Positions 38,563 through 47,532 of a DNA stretch of 64,000 nt are shown piece after piece. This DNA comes from Lysinibacillus fusiformis (GTDB taxonomy: Bacteria > Bacillota > Bacilli > Bacillales_A > Planococcaceae). Numbering within the stretch: the first letter of the stretch is position 1; every line of letters begins with the position of its first letter. The notes beneath the pieces are model-generated. The model searched no databases. It was given only the letters and a program-made list of their open reading frames with translations, and was not told where the DNA came from. The translations under genes were made by a program, and so were the position numbers. The DNA lies in contig JASENG010000010.1 in assembly GCA_030027265.1 (NCBI GenBank), forward strand, positions 62,001-126,000, read 5' to 3'.

Positions 38563-39012
38563 CTATTGCTTTGAAGCTGAATGTACTTGGTTTAATTTAA
38601 ATTGAATATAAAAAATATGAAACAGGAAAAGTAAATATTTATTCAAATGCAGGTCATATTCCTCGTCAAAAGAATCTCTTAATCTGAAAATAGAATAGTA
38701 AAGCAGACCGATAAAACAAAAGTTAAAAACGACCTCATAAGATTGAAGATTCAAAATGCCATAGTCGCTCAATACCATACTTCCAAACAACTGGATAAAC
38801 AAAAAGATAAATGAAAGTATTGTAAACAATCGCCACAATCCAAAATGAATTTTTGGTCTATCTGCAAAATTAACCATACTATTCCTGCTTCTTAAAAACC
38901 AAACTCCTATGTACGCACCTAATGTTATAAACGATAATAAAATCAAGACAGAGAGGTTGAATTTTCGAAAGTCGATACTTAAATGATTCTCATTGCTTAT
39001 TAGCTTTTCCAT
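38563..39012 (-). CDS. DUF4234-like membrane protein, accessory module B
   Basis: A 149-residue protein with about four membrane helices. Landmarks are FITLGAYIGVWFLRSRN, LLYYSIFRLRD and FLFHIFYIQFKLN. The same landmarks in the same order occur in the 143-residue protein at 42331-42762, so the two are paralogues. The first part resembles DUF4234 (TLGAY...WF..R). The ATG at 39012 is favoured by AGAGGTGA; a GTG at 39021 is possible. Function unknown. Position inside the Tad operon suggests a role in the same envelope structure. Confidence 0.8.
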   Translation of the reverse strand: MEKLISNENHLSIDFRKFNLSVLILLSFITLGAYIGVWFLRSRNSMVNFADRPKIHFGLWRLFTILSFIFLFIQLFGSMVLSDYGILNLQSYEVVFNFCFIGLLYYSIFRLRDSFDEEYDLHLNKYLLFLFHIFYIQFKLNQVHSASKQ

Positions 39013-39041
39013 CCATTTCACCTCTTTAAGCTAACTTACTT

Positions 39042-39632
39042 TTACAGCTTTTCTAATTGTTTGGCACGATCAGGAGTTGTTAAAAATGCAGGCAGAACCA
39101 GCATAAATAACAATCCAATAAAATAGCAGACAAGCGCAACACCGATGAATGGACCTGTTTCAAAAGCATTGATATAAGCCCATAGCAGCCCGCCAATTAC
39201 TAAAAGAAGTACAACAAAAATAAATAAAAATTTTTTATACCGCATTTCTCTTGGGTTGACCAATGCTTTTGTAATTTTGTCTCGTTTTACTAATAAAAAC
39301 CCGAAAAAACCAATCGTCACAACAAGCATCAACCAAAAGTAAGGTGTAGGATAGAGCGCTTTAAATACTGGCGACATCGTATAATATGTAAGTACGATCA
39401 ACATAACAAAAGAATGGAGAGAAAAATAACGTTTACTATTATGCTTTTGGAAAATCCAAATCATATAGTTCAGGAGGGCTGCCAAAATGGCAATACTTCC
39501 ATTAATCGTTAACCATTTAACGACATCTACTTCCGGCATAAAGCTTACAAAAAAACCAATTACTACATGGAGAAATAAAGTGAGAAAGATATAATTCTCT
39601 TTAAAGGTTACCCATTCATTTTCCTCTTTCAA
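39042..39632 (-). CDS. Polytopic membrane protein, accessory module B (paralogue of the 44-kb gene)
   Basis: A 196-residue protein with about six membrane helices. The segment FMPEVDVVKWLTINGSIAIL-NYMIWIFQK aligns with YMPDVEPSFNYIVAGIYI-IMMLAIFKK in the module A protein at 43759-44337, and the overall length and helix layout agree. I do not recognise a named family. It lies 21 bp before the next gene. Confidence 0.78.
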   Translation of the reverse strand: MKEENEWVTFKENYIFLTLFLHVVIGFFVSFMPEVDVVKWLTINGSIAILAALLNYMIWIFQKHNSKRYFSLHSFVMLIVLTYYTMSPVFKALYPTPYFWLMLVVTIGFFGFLLVKRDKITKALVNPREMRYKKFLFIFVVLLLVIGGLLWAYINAFETGPFIGVALVCYFIGLLFMLVLPAFLTTPDRAKQLEKL

Positions 39633-39681
39633 TTGTTATCATTCCTTCGAAAATAATATTGTGCAGCTACATTTCCTCCAA

Positions 39682-40341
39682 CTATTCCATTATTGGATTT
39701 GATATTTCCTTTCGAAATCGCAAAGTTAAATAAATATAGATAATAGGGAATACAAGTGCATTCAATAATACGCGGAATACCAAAAAAGCAAAAATATTAT
39801 TCTCATACTGAGCTAAAAAGAGCATCATGATCACCCAGCACCCAATATTCAAACAAAAAATCACTAAAAGTTCTCCAATTAATGAAATATTCTCTTTCAT
39901 GATTACTTGAATGGTATTCTTGTATATTTCTTTGACATTTCGACCTTCTGAAAAGAATGGAAAAATTAACAGAAAAACAAGGGCAAGGATTGTAGGTATA
40001 AATAAGAAATAAATGCCTATCACTGCGATAAAATAAAAAATACCAGTAAAAACAAAGAGAATCCCAAATTGCTTTATAAAAAAGAAAATCCCTTCCAAAG
40101 AGTTGATCGAATGATCCTGTTTATAAACAATGACCATTCTCATAAATGGCGGAATACAAATAATAAAATTTAGGATGATTGCAAAAACAGAAAAATACTC
40201 CGGTGCAACTGCATTTTCAGAAGTATATACATAAATCATGCTCAAAAAAGAAATCACAGTAACCGGCAGGATGATGACGAACGACCAAATCAGAATTTGA
40301 CTCCAATTCCGGTTATAGATATCAAAAATATCCCGAATCAT
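39682..40341 (-). CDS. Polytopic membrane protein, accessory module B (about 220 residues)
   Basis: A 219-residue protein with about six helices. It begins IRDIFDIYNRNWSQILIW and ends with the helix pair FRVLLNALVFPIIYIYL. Its partner at 42759-43418 begins REAGYRYNQNVLTIIGYA and ends LRMVFCLIVYPFVIFGI, and the pair share the middle FPF motif, so they are paralogues. The layout resembles DUF975/GpdP-type membrane domains, but this is weak. The ATG at 40341 overlaps the stop of the upstream gene (TGATG); a TTG one codon earlier is possible. Confidence 0.78.
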   Translation of the reverse strand: MIRDIFDIYNRNWSQILIWSFVIILPVTVISFLSMIYVYTSENAVAPEYFSVFAIILNFIICIPPFMRMVIVYKQDHSINSLEGIFFFIKQFGILFVFTGIFYFIAVIGIYFLFIPTILALVFLLIFPFFSEGRNVKEIYKNTIQVIMKENISLIGELLVIFCLNIGCWVIMMLFLAQYENNIFAFLVFRVLLNALVFPIIYIYLTLRFRKEISNPIME

Positions 40342-40712
40342 CAAAGAACACCTTCTCTTTTTTTCCGGATAACTACAGTAGCTGCAGCAAATAAAAGACT
40401 CACGATTACTGCATAGGACAGGTTCATGCCAATCCCTTGCGGATCTGCAAAAACTAAAATATTAAAGACAAAATGGGATACGAGAAAACTAATAAACACG
40501 ATTACAATTGCTCCTAAATATGCAGCAGTATAGGGAGTTTCAGGATTCCATATTGCTGCAAAAAAACCGATGCTTCCATAGGTGAGGATTGTTTGTATAA
40601 ACAAGAACCATCCATAGCTTTCAATTGGAATAAAGCCTAATAGAAAAGAAATCACGATCGTCAATAAAATGCTAACGCCTATGGTCTGAAAAAATTTAAT
40701 CGTATGGAACAA
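40341..40712 (-). CDS. Small membrane protein, accessory module B (about 120 residues)
   Basis: A 123-residue protein with about four helices and a basic end (RKKREGVL). It shares the order YG-GF-W-P-Y and length with the 115-residue protein at 43415-43762. The start is TTG at 40712, preceded by TAGGTGAG. It is the first membrane gene of module B and is coupled to the next by a 1- to 4-bp overlap. Function unknown. Confidence 0.78.
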   Translation of the reverse strand: MFHTIKFFQTIGVSILLTIVISFLLGFIPIESYGWFLFIQTILTYGSIGFFAAIWNPETPYTAAYLGAIVIVFISFLVSHFVFNILVFADPQGIGMNLSYAVIVSLLFAAATVVIRKKREGVL

Positions 40713-40768
40713 TATCTCACCTACTATCTACAAGATTGGATTGGATTGCCCCAAATGAAGCAATCCGA

Positions 40769-42292
40769 TTATCCGAATCCAAACATTTTTTTTGCACCTT
40801 TAAATAATCCTTGGGCTTTTTCTCCAACCCACGAACTTGCTTTCCTCAATTTGCGGGCACTCCAAGAGTAAGCTGCACTAAGTTTGTTGCTCGCCCATTC
40901 TTTAGCACCTTGACCTGTATTGGTTCCATTAAAGAACCAGGCCGAAACAATTCCGGCTAATAACCCTGCTCCTGCACCAATTATCGTACCGACACCTGGA
41001 ACAACGGAACCAGCAACTGCACCCGTTGCAGCACTTGTAAGCAAACTCGATAGAGCGGTTGTTCCTGCACCAATGGCTAGATCTACCGTAAAATCAGCAT
41101 AAAATTTAGAAGTCTTCCAAGCTTTGTCCCCATGTTTATCGACATTGCCAAAAAGATTCGCTGCAATACTAATGGGACCATTTAATTTTGCCAAGTTTGA
41201 TTTTGCCCAGTATTTTTTAGAAAACAGATTATAGCCATCATTCATGCTAGACTTTAAGTTTTTCCAGGCAAAACCTAGAATATCTTTTCTCGATTCCGTT
41301 AACTTTTTAGTATCAAAGAAATTATTAATTTTAAAAGCTTTTTCATAGGAATTGCCGGTCTTCATGTAGCGATCTTTGCCATCAATCTTATATTTCTTAT
41401 AATTATCATAAAAATGATTTAATATCGGATTTTTTAAGCTGCTTTTCCCAAGTACTTTATATTTCCCTTTGCCCAGCTTTTTAAATTCAAACCCGGCATA
41501 GGTCGCCGTGGCTCCTTCCAAAACTGGCTTTACAAGGGTTGTTACATATGTTTTGCCATCTTTTAATGCTTGGGAAATAATTCCCCATGCTGTATTCTCG
41601 TTATTTGTTGAGTTGAATAAAATATTCCAAAAGGATTTATTCTCCGTTTTTGCTCCTGAACTCGTGCTGGAAGAAGATTCATTATTACTGGTAGTGGACC
41701 CAGAGGTAATGGTATCCCCAGAAGGATTTTGGCCTCCTGATGTTCCTTCACCACCTGTTGGGCCTTGGCCTCCTGCAGGACCCTCTCCCCCTTTGGCAGG
41801 ATCGCCTCCAGTAATTGAATCGCCTGTTGAGGTTCCATCGCCACCGTTTACTGCGTCACCACCAGTCGGACCAGTTCCGCCTTCTGAAGCCTTTCCGCCA
41901 TTTACCCCTTTCCCTCCAGATGCGCCTTCGCCTCCGGAAATGGCATCACCTGTTGTAATTGGGTTATTAATTGGCAAAGTCCCGGCAATATTCGGAATAA
42001 TCCATTGACCATTGCCGCTTTGATAAGGCGGAATTAATGGCTGGCCAGAAACAGCTGCATTGCCGCCTTGCAAGAATGGGCCGCCTTGATAAGCATTGCC
42101 ACCCCTAATTGGATCACCAGGAATAATGAACTGCCCACCCGTAATGGGTTTTCCTCCAGTGATTGCTTCACCCGGTGTTATCGCATTACCCGGCTTAATA
42201 AAAAACGCCATGGTAACAGAAGGCATTGCGGTCCAGAATACTATAAATGCAATCATGAATAGTGCAAAAAATTTCCGGTAATATCTCTTCAC
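40769..42292 (-). CDS. Exported glycine-rich hexapeptide-repeat protein with glycine-zipper C-terminus, module B
   Basis: A 507-residue protein. A signal peptide (FFALFMIAFIVFWTAMPSVTMA) leads to about 13 x 6-residue repeats in two blocks: ITGG-K/Q-P type at residues 35-85 and G-x-x-x-x-G type (GEGPAG, GQGPTG, GDAVNG) at 115-200. A Ser/Thr-rich linker, a charged domain and then a hydrophobic glycine-rich stretch (SVVPGVGTIIGAGAGLLAGI) follow. Its first 90 residues and last third match the module A protein (44367-46007). The repeats recall collagen-like or cell-surface filaments. The glycine zipper recalls membrane-inserting or toxin-like tails. The start is GTG at 42292 after GAGGTGAATA. Confidence 0.85.
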   Translation of the reverse strand: MKRYYRKFFALFMIAFIVFWTAMPSVTMAFFIKPGNAITPGEAITGGKPITGGQFIIPGDPIRGGNAYQGGPFLQGGNAAVSGQPLIPPYQSGNGQWIIPNIAGTLPINNPITTGDAISGGEGASGGKGVNGGKASEGGTGPTGGDAVNGGDGTSTGDSITGGDPAKGGEGPAGGQGPTGGEGTSGGQNPSGDTITSGSTTSNNESSSSTSSGAKTENKSFWNILFNSTNNENTAWGIISQALKDGKTYVTTLVKPVLEGATATYAGFEFKKLGKGKYKVLGKSSLKNPILNHFYDNYKKYKIDGKDRYMKTGNSYEKAFKINNFFDTKKLTESRKDILGFAWKNLKSSMNDGYNLFSKKYWAKSNLAKLNGPISIAANLFGNVDKHGDKAWKTSKFYADFTVDLAIGAGTTALSSLLTSAATGAVAGSVVPGVGTIIGAGAGLLAGIVSAWFFNGTNTGQGAKEWASNKLSAAYSWSARKLRKASSWVGEKAQGLFKGAKKMFGFG

Positions 42293-42330
42293 TGCTTATT
42301 CACCTCATTGCCTTTGAAAGGTGTGCGTTA

Positions 42331-42762
42331 CTAATCTTTTTTTGAATGTTGATGAAAGTTTTTATTGATTTTAAATTGGAGGTACCATATATGGAAAAGT
42401 AAAAGAAGAATTCTGTTGTATTGAAAATTCTCGCATTCTCTTTCCATCATTTCAGCGATACGAAATGCACTATAATATGTAATTCCTAAGCCTGTGAAGG
42501 TAATCCACAGATGGATTGTTTCTGCGAAGTTGGCTCCAGTATCGGTGAACAATGCCTTTCCCGCGAAATAATAGCCAAACATCAAAATATATAAAACAAA
42601 GAATAGTTTTAAAGCTTTGTACTTTAGCTCCGTTTTCCCCAGCTGCTCGAATGCATCCCTTCTAGAAATGAACCAATATGGAACATATGCGCCAAGAGTA
42701 ATATTCGTCAAAATAAAAGCTAAAGCGGGGTGCACTTTTTTAAAAGAAAAGGTAGTATTCAT
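42331..42762 (-). CDS. DUF4234-like membrane protein, accessory module A
   Basis: A 143-residue protein with about four membrane helices: NITLGAYVPYWFISRRDAF, ITYYSAFRIAEMM and LLLFHIWYLQFKIN. It is the clear paralogue of 38563-39012. It overlaps the upstream gene by 4 bp (ATGA) and ends 39 bp before the second glycine-rich gene, so it closes module A. Confidence 0.8.
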   Translation of the reverse strand: MNTTFSFKKVHPALAFILTNITLGAYVPYWFISRRDAFEQLGKTELKYKALKLFFVLYILMFGYYFAGKALFTDTGANFAETIHLWITFTGLGITYYSAFRIAEMMERECENFQYNRILLLLFHIWYLQFKINKNFHQHSKKD

Positions 42763-43418
42763 CTTCTAATATCCTCCCGCTCTAGTTCGATTAATTTTCC
42801 CGAAATCCCAAAAATGACAAAAGGATAGACGATCAAGCAAAAGACCATTCGTAAAATGGCAAAAGCAATCGGCTGCATTTCAAAATTGGACGCTGCATAC
42901 AAGAAAGCTGCCCATAAAAGATAGACAAAGCAGCCCCAGAAAATAATTTGCACCCAAATCGTGATCAAATGTTCATTATGAAATGCAATCGTTTTCTTCA
43001 CCCATTGCTTGAACGTTATGGACGATTCATACATAAAAGGAAATAAAAATAAAAAGGGCAATAAGATGATTCCTGGTAATATAAACAAAGCAATTCCTAC
43101 GTACACCCCAAGCATAACGAGAAGGGACATCATTAAAATAGGCCCAAAGGAATGAATAAAGCACCCGATCAGCATTTTTATGGACACTTCTTCATCCTGC
43201 TCGCTTTTGTCATATAAAACATACATAGGATACAAGAATAGGATGAACATCAAACTATCAGAAAATAATAATAGAAGATTTTCCTGTCCGCCTAAATCCA
43301 TCCCCATAATATAAAAGTTCGCATTTAAAAGAACAAAAAGCAGCGGAAGTCCAACAATCAACGCATATCCGATAATTGTCAGGACGTTCTGGTTGTAGCG
43401 ATACCCTGCTTCTCTCAT
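42759..43418 (-). CDS. Polytopic membrane protein, accessory module A (about 220 residues)
   Basis: A 219-residue protein with about six helices, paralogous to 39682-40341 by length, start pattern (YNxN) and the FLFPF and YPF motifs. It overlaps both neighbours by 4 bp, so translation of the four membrane genes in module A is tightly coupled. Such coupling is usual for subunits made in fixed ratio, which suggests a complex (inference). Confidence 0.78.
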   Translation of the reverse strand: MREAGYRYNQNVLTIIGYALIVGLPLLFVLLNANFYIMGMDLGGQENLLLLFSDSLMFILFLYPMYVLYDKSEQDEEVSIKMLIGCFIHSFGPILMMSLLVMLGVYVGIALFILPGIILLPFLFLFPFMYESSITFKQWVKKTIAFHNEHLITIWVQIIFWGCFVYLLWAAFLYAASNFEMQPIAFAILRMVFCLIVYPFVIFGISGKLIELEREDIRR

Positions 43419-43762
43419 GCCGCCTCACCGCCAATATCGAATTTCCTGAACGAAAATACACTTAACATGGTCAAGGTAATTGCGAAAATAAAGCTCCAAA
43501 ACCCTATATCAGGTGTAAATAATAGCGGGATGTCTAAGATGACATCTCCAAAAATGGTATTTGCAATGACAATCAGACAAGCAGTCATATATCCTGAAAA
43601 ATAAGGATATTTCCAATTTCGTACCAGAAACCCCAGCAAACCATAAGATATTAAAAATAAAATAGCTGAATGCATGTAATAATTAGGAATGATGATGACC
43701 AAGAGAAAGCTTAAGACTGTCATGACAAGCAGCAAAATGCCGATCACTTTCACGTATTTCAT
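43415..43762 (-). CDS. Small membrane protein, accessory module A (115 residues)
   Basis: A 115-residue protein with about four helices, starting MKYVKVIGILLLVMTVLSF. The start ATG at 43762 overlaps the stop of the upstream gene (ATGA). A longer in-frame reading exists to 43900 but lies inside the upstream gene and has no ribosome binding site. It is the paralogue of 40341-40712. Confidence 0.78.
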   Translation of the reverse strand: MKYVKVIGILLLVMTVLSFLLVIIIPNYYMHSAILFLISYGLLGFLVRNWKYPYFSGYMTACLIVIANTIFGDVILDIPLLFTPDIGFWSFIFAITLTMLSVFSFRKFDIGGEAA

Positions 43763-44337
43763 TTGACCAACACCCCCTTCTTTACTAACCCTTGATAAAA
43801 TAACGACTGGAAAAAGAATGCAAACCAACATCCCATAATGTAGAGGACGCCTCCTCCCCAGTAAGTAACAAATCCGTACCCAAAGAAATCGGATAACCAT
43901 CGTACAATGATAATGTTGCCTCCACCGCCCAGTACTACCGTAACAACAGGGATGGCATAAAACACAAATGCAAATTTTCTATGCTCTTTGTCACTATCTG
44001 GAAATACAAGTGGGACCTCCTGCTTTTGGTCGTAAACTGCCAGCGCAAGCAAACATAGGAACACAAGAATCAACAGAATCTGCATCAAAAGATTCCCCAT
44101 AAATGCCTTTACAAAGGGGAATGTAAAGAAGAGGCAAAACGTAAGCATATTGAACAACAATGTTAATTTAACAGCATTTTGACGTTTCTTTTTTTTAAAT
44201 ATTGCCAACATCATGATGAAAATCACGAAATTGGCAATATAGATACCCGCAACAATGTAGTTAAACGATGGTTCTACATCTGGCATATAAATTGCAAAGA
44301 GCGCCGAGAAAACTGGCATAGCAAAAGCTATAAGCAC
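43759..44337 (-). CDS. Polytopic membrane protein, accessory module A (about 192 residues)
   Basis: A protein of about 192 residues with six helices, paralogous to 39042-39632. The start is uncertain. The first standard start codon is GTG at 44337, but the best ribosome binding site (GGGGGGTGAG, over the stop of the upstream gene) is about 25 bp upstream. The frame is open back to ACG codons at 44355 and 44361, and the paralogue has the extra N-terminal residues. Either a long gap to GTG or a rare ACG start is implied. Confidence 0.72.
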   Translation of the reverse strand: MLIAFAMPVFSALFAIYMPDVEPSFNYIVAGIYIANFVIFIMMLAIFKKKKRQNAVKLTLLFNMLTFCLFFTFPFVKAFMGNLLMQILLILVFLCLLALAVYDQKQEVPLVFPDSDKEHRKFAFVFYAIPVVTVVLGGGGNIIIVRWLSDFFGYGFVTYWGGGVLYIMGCWFAFFFQSLFYQGLVKKGVLVK

Positions 44338-44366
44338 TTCTGTAAATAGATTCGTTTTCGTTTAAC

Positions 44367-46007
44367 TCACCCCCCGAATAACCCTTTTAAACCTTTCACA
44401 AACTTGGAATTCTTGACTGCTTCGATACCGGATTTTACAACGGATTCGACCTTTCTGCTGATGGCCTTGCCGGTGTTGGTTGACATGAAAAACGCAAGAC
44501 CAAGACCAACGCCCGCACCCACCAGCGTTCCAACTCCCGGAACAACACTTCCAAAAGCACTAGCAGTTGCAACTGTTGCTGCCCAGCCTGCACCAGCACT
44601 GATGGCCGTTTGACCTGCACCCATTAAAACATCTGTCGTGATGCCAGCTGCTAAGTCGGTTCCTGTTCTTGTCGGATCTGCTGCATTTTGGGCTAATCTA
44701 GAGCCTACACTAAGGACAACATTCGCGATCCCGTTCCCTTTGGCCAATACGGATTTCCCGGTAAAGAAGTCTTTGTTCCATTTCATTTTGTCAAAAGGAA
44801 TCCAGTTCTTTTTCATGTAATCCTTCGTTTTCGTTGCGACGGATTTAAAGGATGTCACCTCATCCAGGAAACCTTGAACCCTTTTCTGTTTGAGTTCACT
44901 GCCGCTTCGAGGTTCGAACAAGGAGTAGTTTCTTGTCGATTTGGTTCCATCAGGATTGACTACCGCAACACTTCCACCTTTTCCTTTAACAACGCTTTTA
45001 GAGTTTTCAAAGGAATCCAGGTAGTCCGAGTAACGAAGATTTAACCAAGTTGCTAGATTACCGCTGCCCTTTACCGCAGTCGCTTTTCCATCCACTCTGA
45101 ATAAATTTTTATTGCCAGAGGCTGTTTTTAAATCCGTAATTTTAAATCCAGCATTGATCGACAAGGCTCCATCTAACATTTGCCCTAAATAATTGGGAAA
45201 CGTCACTAACACTTTCTTTGTATTTTTTAACCATTCAAAAGTGTACTCGGCCGGCGTCTTCTTCTGGCCAGAAGAAGAACCAGCGTCACCGCTTATTGGA
45301 TCATTTCCTGAAGTATCCCCCGATGTTGGTCCTTCGCCTCCAGTAGGCCCTTCTCCACCTTGGGTTGGATCGCCTCCAGTCGGTGCATTCCCTCCAGCAG
45401 GCCCTTCTCCACCTTGGGTTGGATCGCCTCCAGTAATAGAGTCCCCGCCATTTGCAGGATCTCCACCTGTTGGACCTTCGCCTCCAGTCGGTCCTTCTCC
45501 ACCTTGGCTTGGATCGCCTCCTGTAATGGCATCACCTGTTGAAGTTCCGTCACCACCGTTTACTGCCTTACCACCAGAAGGACCTGTTCCACCTTCAGAT
45601 GCATTTCCGCTATTGACCGCTTGCCCTCCAGAAGGACCCTCTCCACCAGAAATGGGATTTCCTGCTACAATCGGATTGTTAATCGGCAATGTCCCAGCAA
45701 TGTTTGGAATAAGCCATTGACCATTACTGTTCTGGTAAGGCGGAATTAATGGCTGGCCAGAGACAGCTGCATTGCCGCCTTGCAGGAATGGCCCTCCTTG
45801 ATAAGCATTCCCTCCGGTTATCGGATCACCTGGAATGATGAACTGCCCACCCGTAATAGGTTGCCCTCCTTTTATGGGTTCACCTGGTGTAATGGCATTC
45901 CCTGGCGTGATGAAAAATGCCATTGATATGGAAGGCACTGCTTGCCAGAATAATATAAAGGCAATCATGAAGATGGCAAAGGTTTTACGAAAAATTCCCC
46001 TTTTCAC
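44367..46007 (-). CDS. Exported glycine-rich hexapeptide-repeat protein with glycine-zipper C-terminus, module A
   Basis: A 546-residue protein built like the module B protein: signal peptide (TFAIFMIAFILFWQAVPSISMA), hexapeptide block ITGG-x-P (about residues 33-85), the segment SGQPLIPPYQ-NGQW-IPNIAGTLPINNP shared nearly word for word, then a longer G-x-x-x-x-G block (about 115-250) rich in GGEGPTGG and GGDPTQGG. A charged domain and a glycine zipper (AFGSVVPGVGTLVGAGVGLGLAF) end the protein. The module A repeat block is longer than in module B, so repeat number varies. The GTG at 46007 follows GAGGTGA. Confidence 0.86.
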   Translation of the reverse strand: MKRGIFRKTFAIFMIAFILFWQAVPSISMAFFITPGNAITPGEPIKGGQPITGGQFIIPGDPITGGNAYQGGPFLQGGNAAVSGQPLIPPYQNSNGQWLIPNIAGTLPINNPIVAGNPISGGEGPSGGQAVNSGNASEGGTGPSGGKAVNGGDGTSTGDAITGGDPSQGGEGPTGGEGPTGGDPANGGDSITGGDPTQGGEGPAGGNAPTGGDPTQGGEGPTGGEGPTSGDTSGNDPISGDAGSSSGQKKTPAEYTFEWLKNTKKVLVTFPNYLGQMLDGALSINAGFKITDLKTASGNKNLFRVDGKATAVKGSGNLATWLNLRYSDYLDSFENSKSVVKGKGGSVAVVNPDGTKSTRNYSLFEPRSGSELKQKRVQGFLDEVTSFKSVATKTKDYMKKNWIPFDKMKWNKDFFTGKSVLAKGNGIANVVLSVGSRLAQNAADPTRTGTDLAAGITTDVLMGAGQTAISAGAGWAATVATASAFGSVVPGVGTLVGAGVGLGLAFFMSTNTGKAISRKVESVVKSGIEAVKNSKFVKGLKGLFGG

Positions 46008-46037
46008 ACGTTCACCTCACTTCCCCTATTAGGCGTA

Positions 46038-47450
46038 CTAGTTCGTGTTATTGATATATTTTTCCTCCAGTTGTTTTACTGCTTCTTTATAATTCATTTC
46101 GTTCATGGCTTCCAGGTCAGCCTTTAGCTTTCGATACTCTTCTTCAATCCAGTTGTGATATTCTGTATTTTTCTTTTTTAAATAATCATGGGATTCTTGG
46201 GACATTTTATCTTCATATTGATGTAAATAAGTAAGGGTAAAACCAACCGCCTGGCCTTCATCTACCCACTTTCTAAATTCCTTGCCATGATAAACAAAGA
46301 TATCCAGCACATTATCTGTTTTGTAATAACCCAGCCAGCCTTCCTGGGAGGTTTTCCATTGCGCCCATTTCTCCGCAACCTTACTCATTTGATTTAGTTC
46401 GTCTTGAAGACCTTGTGCATCCTTTACGTTTTGATATGTCCCTTCTGTTGCACCGGCAATCTCCTGCAGTTGTTTTTGGCCTTCTTGATCGACGTTAAAC
46501 CCGATTACATTAACGATTGGCGTTATATCTGAATCATAAAGAGATTTCGCCGTTCCAACAGGGTCATCATCACAAGTAGAAATCCCGTCACTTACTAAAT
46601 AGACAATATTCGTATTTGTATCCCCTTTAAATGCAGCTAAATCTTTTTGTGCTTCACTTAAAGCTAACCCTATTGGCGTCCAACCGGCTGGCTTCACTTT
46701 TGATAATGCCTGATCAAAGCCGGCTGAATCATAATTGCTTAGAGGATAAACTAATTCACTGCTGCCGCATGATAATGCCTTATCTTCATTTTTCCCTGTT
46801 CCTTTATGTCCATAAATTCGCAGACCAACATTAGCTTCCTCGGGCAACCCCTTTACGAATTCTGTAATCGCTTGTTTTGCAGCATCCATGCGCGTTACAC
46901 TGCCTTCATAATTCGCCATACTTCCCGAGGCATCCAAAATGACCATCACATTTAAATTATCTTTAAACTGGTAGCGTGAATCTTCAATCTCGGGATTCCC
47001 GATGGATTGGAATTTCATCTCTTCAATCAAATCTCCCGGCCCCTCGAAATCTTGCTGGAAGACTGATAGAATCGCTTCATAGTAACGATCTAATTCCTCG
47101 GTTGTTGGATTTCCCGTAATGTCGGGAAGGTTTTTCGTTAATTCATTTGTTAACTTTTTCCCGTTATCTTCGAGTTGGTTAATATACGCTGTATACCCCG
47201 AAGGCAGCTGTGCAAGCTCCTCTAATGTTGTAGGAAGTGGAGGGCCTACAATGACGTCTTCATTGACTGCTTCTTCCTCCTCCTCAACTTCGGCATTGAC
47301 AGTTTGCTGATCGTTAACATCAGACTCTGAACTTTCTTCTTTCGTTGTTTCTTCGTTAGTTGCTTCTGTTTTTTCTGGTTCATTGTTGCTGCAGCCTGCT
47401 GCTAGAAGCAGAAATAGCAGAATGGCTAGTATCTTTAATCGATTTTGCAT
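46038..47450 (-). CDS. VWA-domain lipoprotein, accessory component of the Tad locus
   Basis: A 470-residue lipoprotein with lipobox LLAAGC (Cys about 20) and an acidic linker. A von Willebrand A domain spans about residues 155-340. Its metal-site (MIDAS) residues are complete: DASGS, the Thr in AGWTPIG and the Asp in VSDGIS. A charged helical C-terminus follows. It should sit on the outer face of the membrane. VWA proteins often act as pilus-tip or surface adhesins, and Tad loci in other bacteria have VWA-bearing TadG proteins. This may fill that role, since the tadG-like gene here lacks a VWA domain. The ATG at 47450 follows GGGAG. Confidence 0.88.
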   Translation of the reverse strand: MQNRLKILAILLFLLLAAGCSNNEPEKTEATNEETTKEESSESDVNDQQTVNAEVEEEEEAVNEDVIVGPPLPTTLEELAQLPSGYTAYINQLEDNGKKLTNELTKNLPDITGNPTTEELDRYYEAILSVFQQDFEGPGDLIEEMKFQSIGNPEIEDSRYQFKDNLNVMVILDASGSMANYEGSVTRMDAAKQAITEFVKGLPEEANVGLRIYGHKGTGKNEDKALSCGSSELVYPLSNYDSAGFDQALSKVKPAGWTPIGLALSEAQKDLAAFKGDTNTNIVYLVSDGISTCDDDPVGTAKSLYDSDITPIVNVIGFNVDQEGQKQLQEIAGATEGTYQNVKDAQGLQDELNQMSKVAEKWAQWKTSQEGWLGYYKTDNVLDIFVYHGKEFRKWVDEGQAVGFTLTYLHQYEDKMSQESHDYLKKKNTEYHNWIEEEYRKLKADLEAMNEMNYKEAVKQLEEKYINNTN

Positions 47451-47532
47451 TATTTTCAACTCCCACTTATATAAGGACACCCCTACCGTTCATGTTGCCG
47501 AAATCAATTTTATATACGGCAATTCCCAGAAG

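Noticed and set aside
41508-42008. Long proline-rich frame (PSPP repeats) on the plus strand opposite the module B glycine-rich gene
   Set aside because: It is the complement of GGx codons of the real repeat gene; the same happens at 45193-45720. No start signals support it.
43763-43900. N-terminal extension of the small module A membrane protein
   Set aside because: The extension lies inside the upstream gene and lacks a ribosome binding site; ATG at 43762 with a 4-bp overlap fits better.
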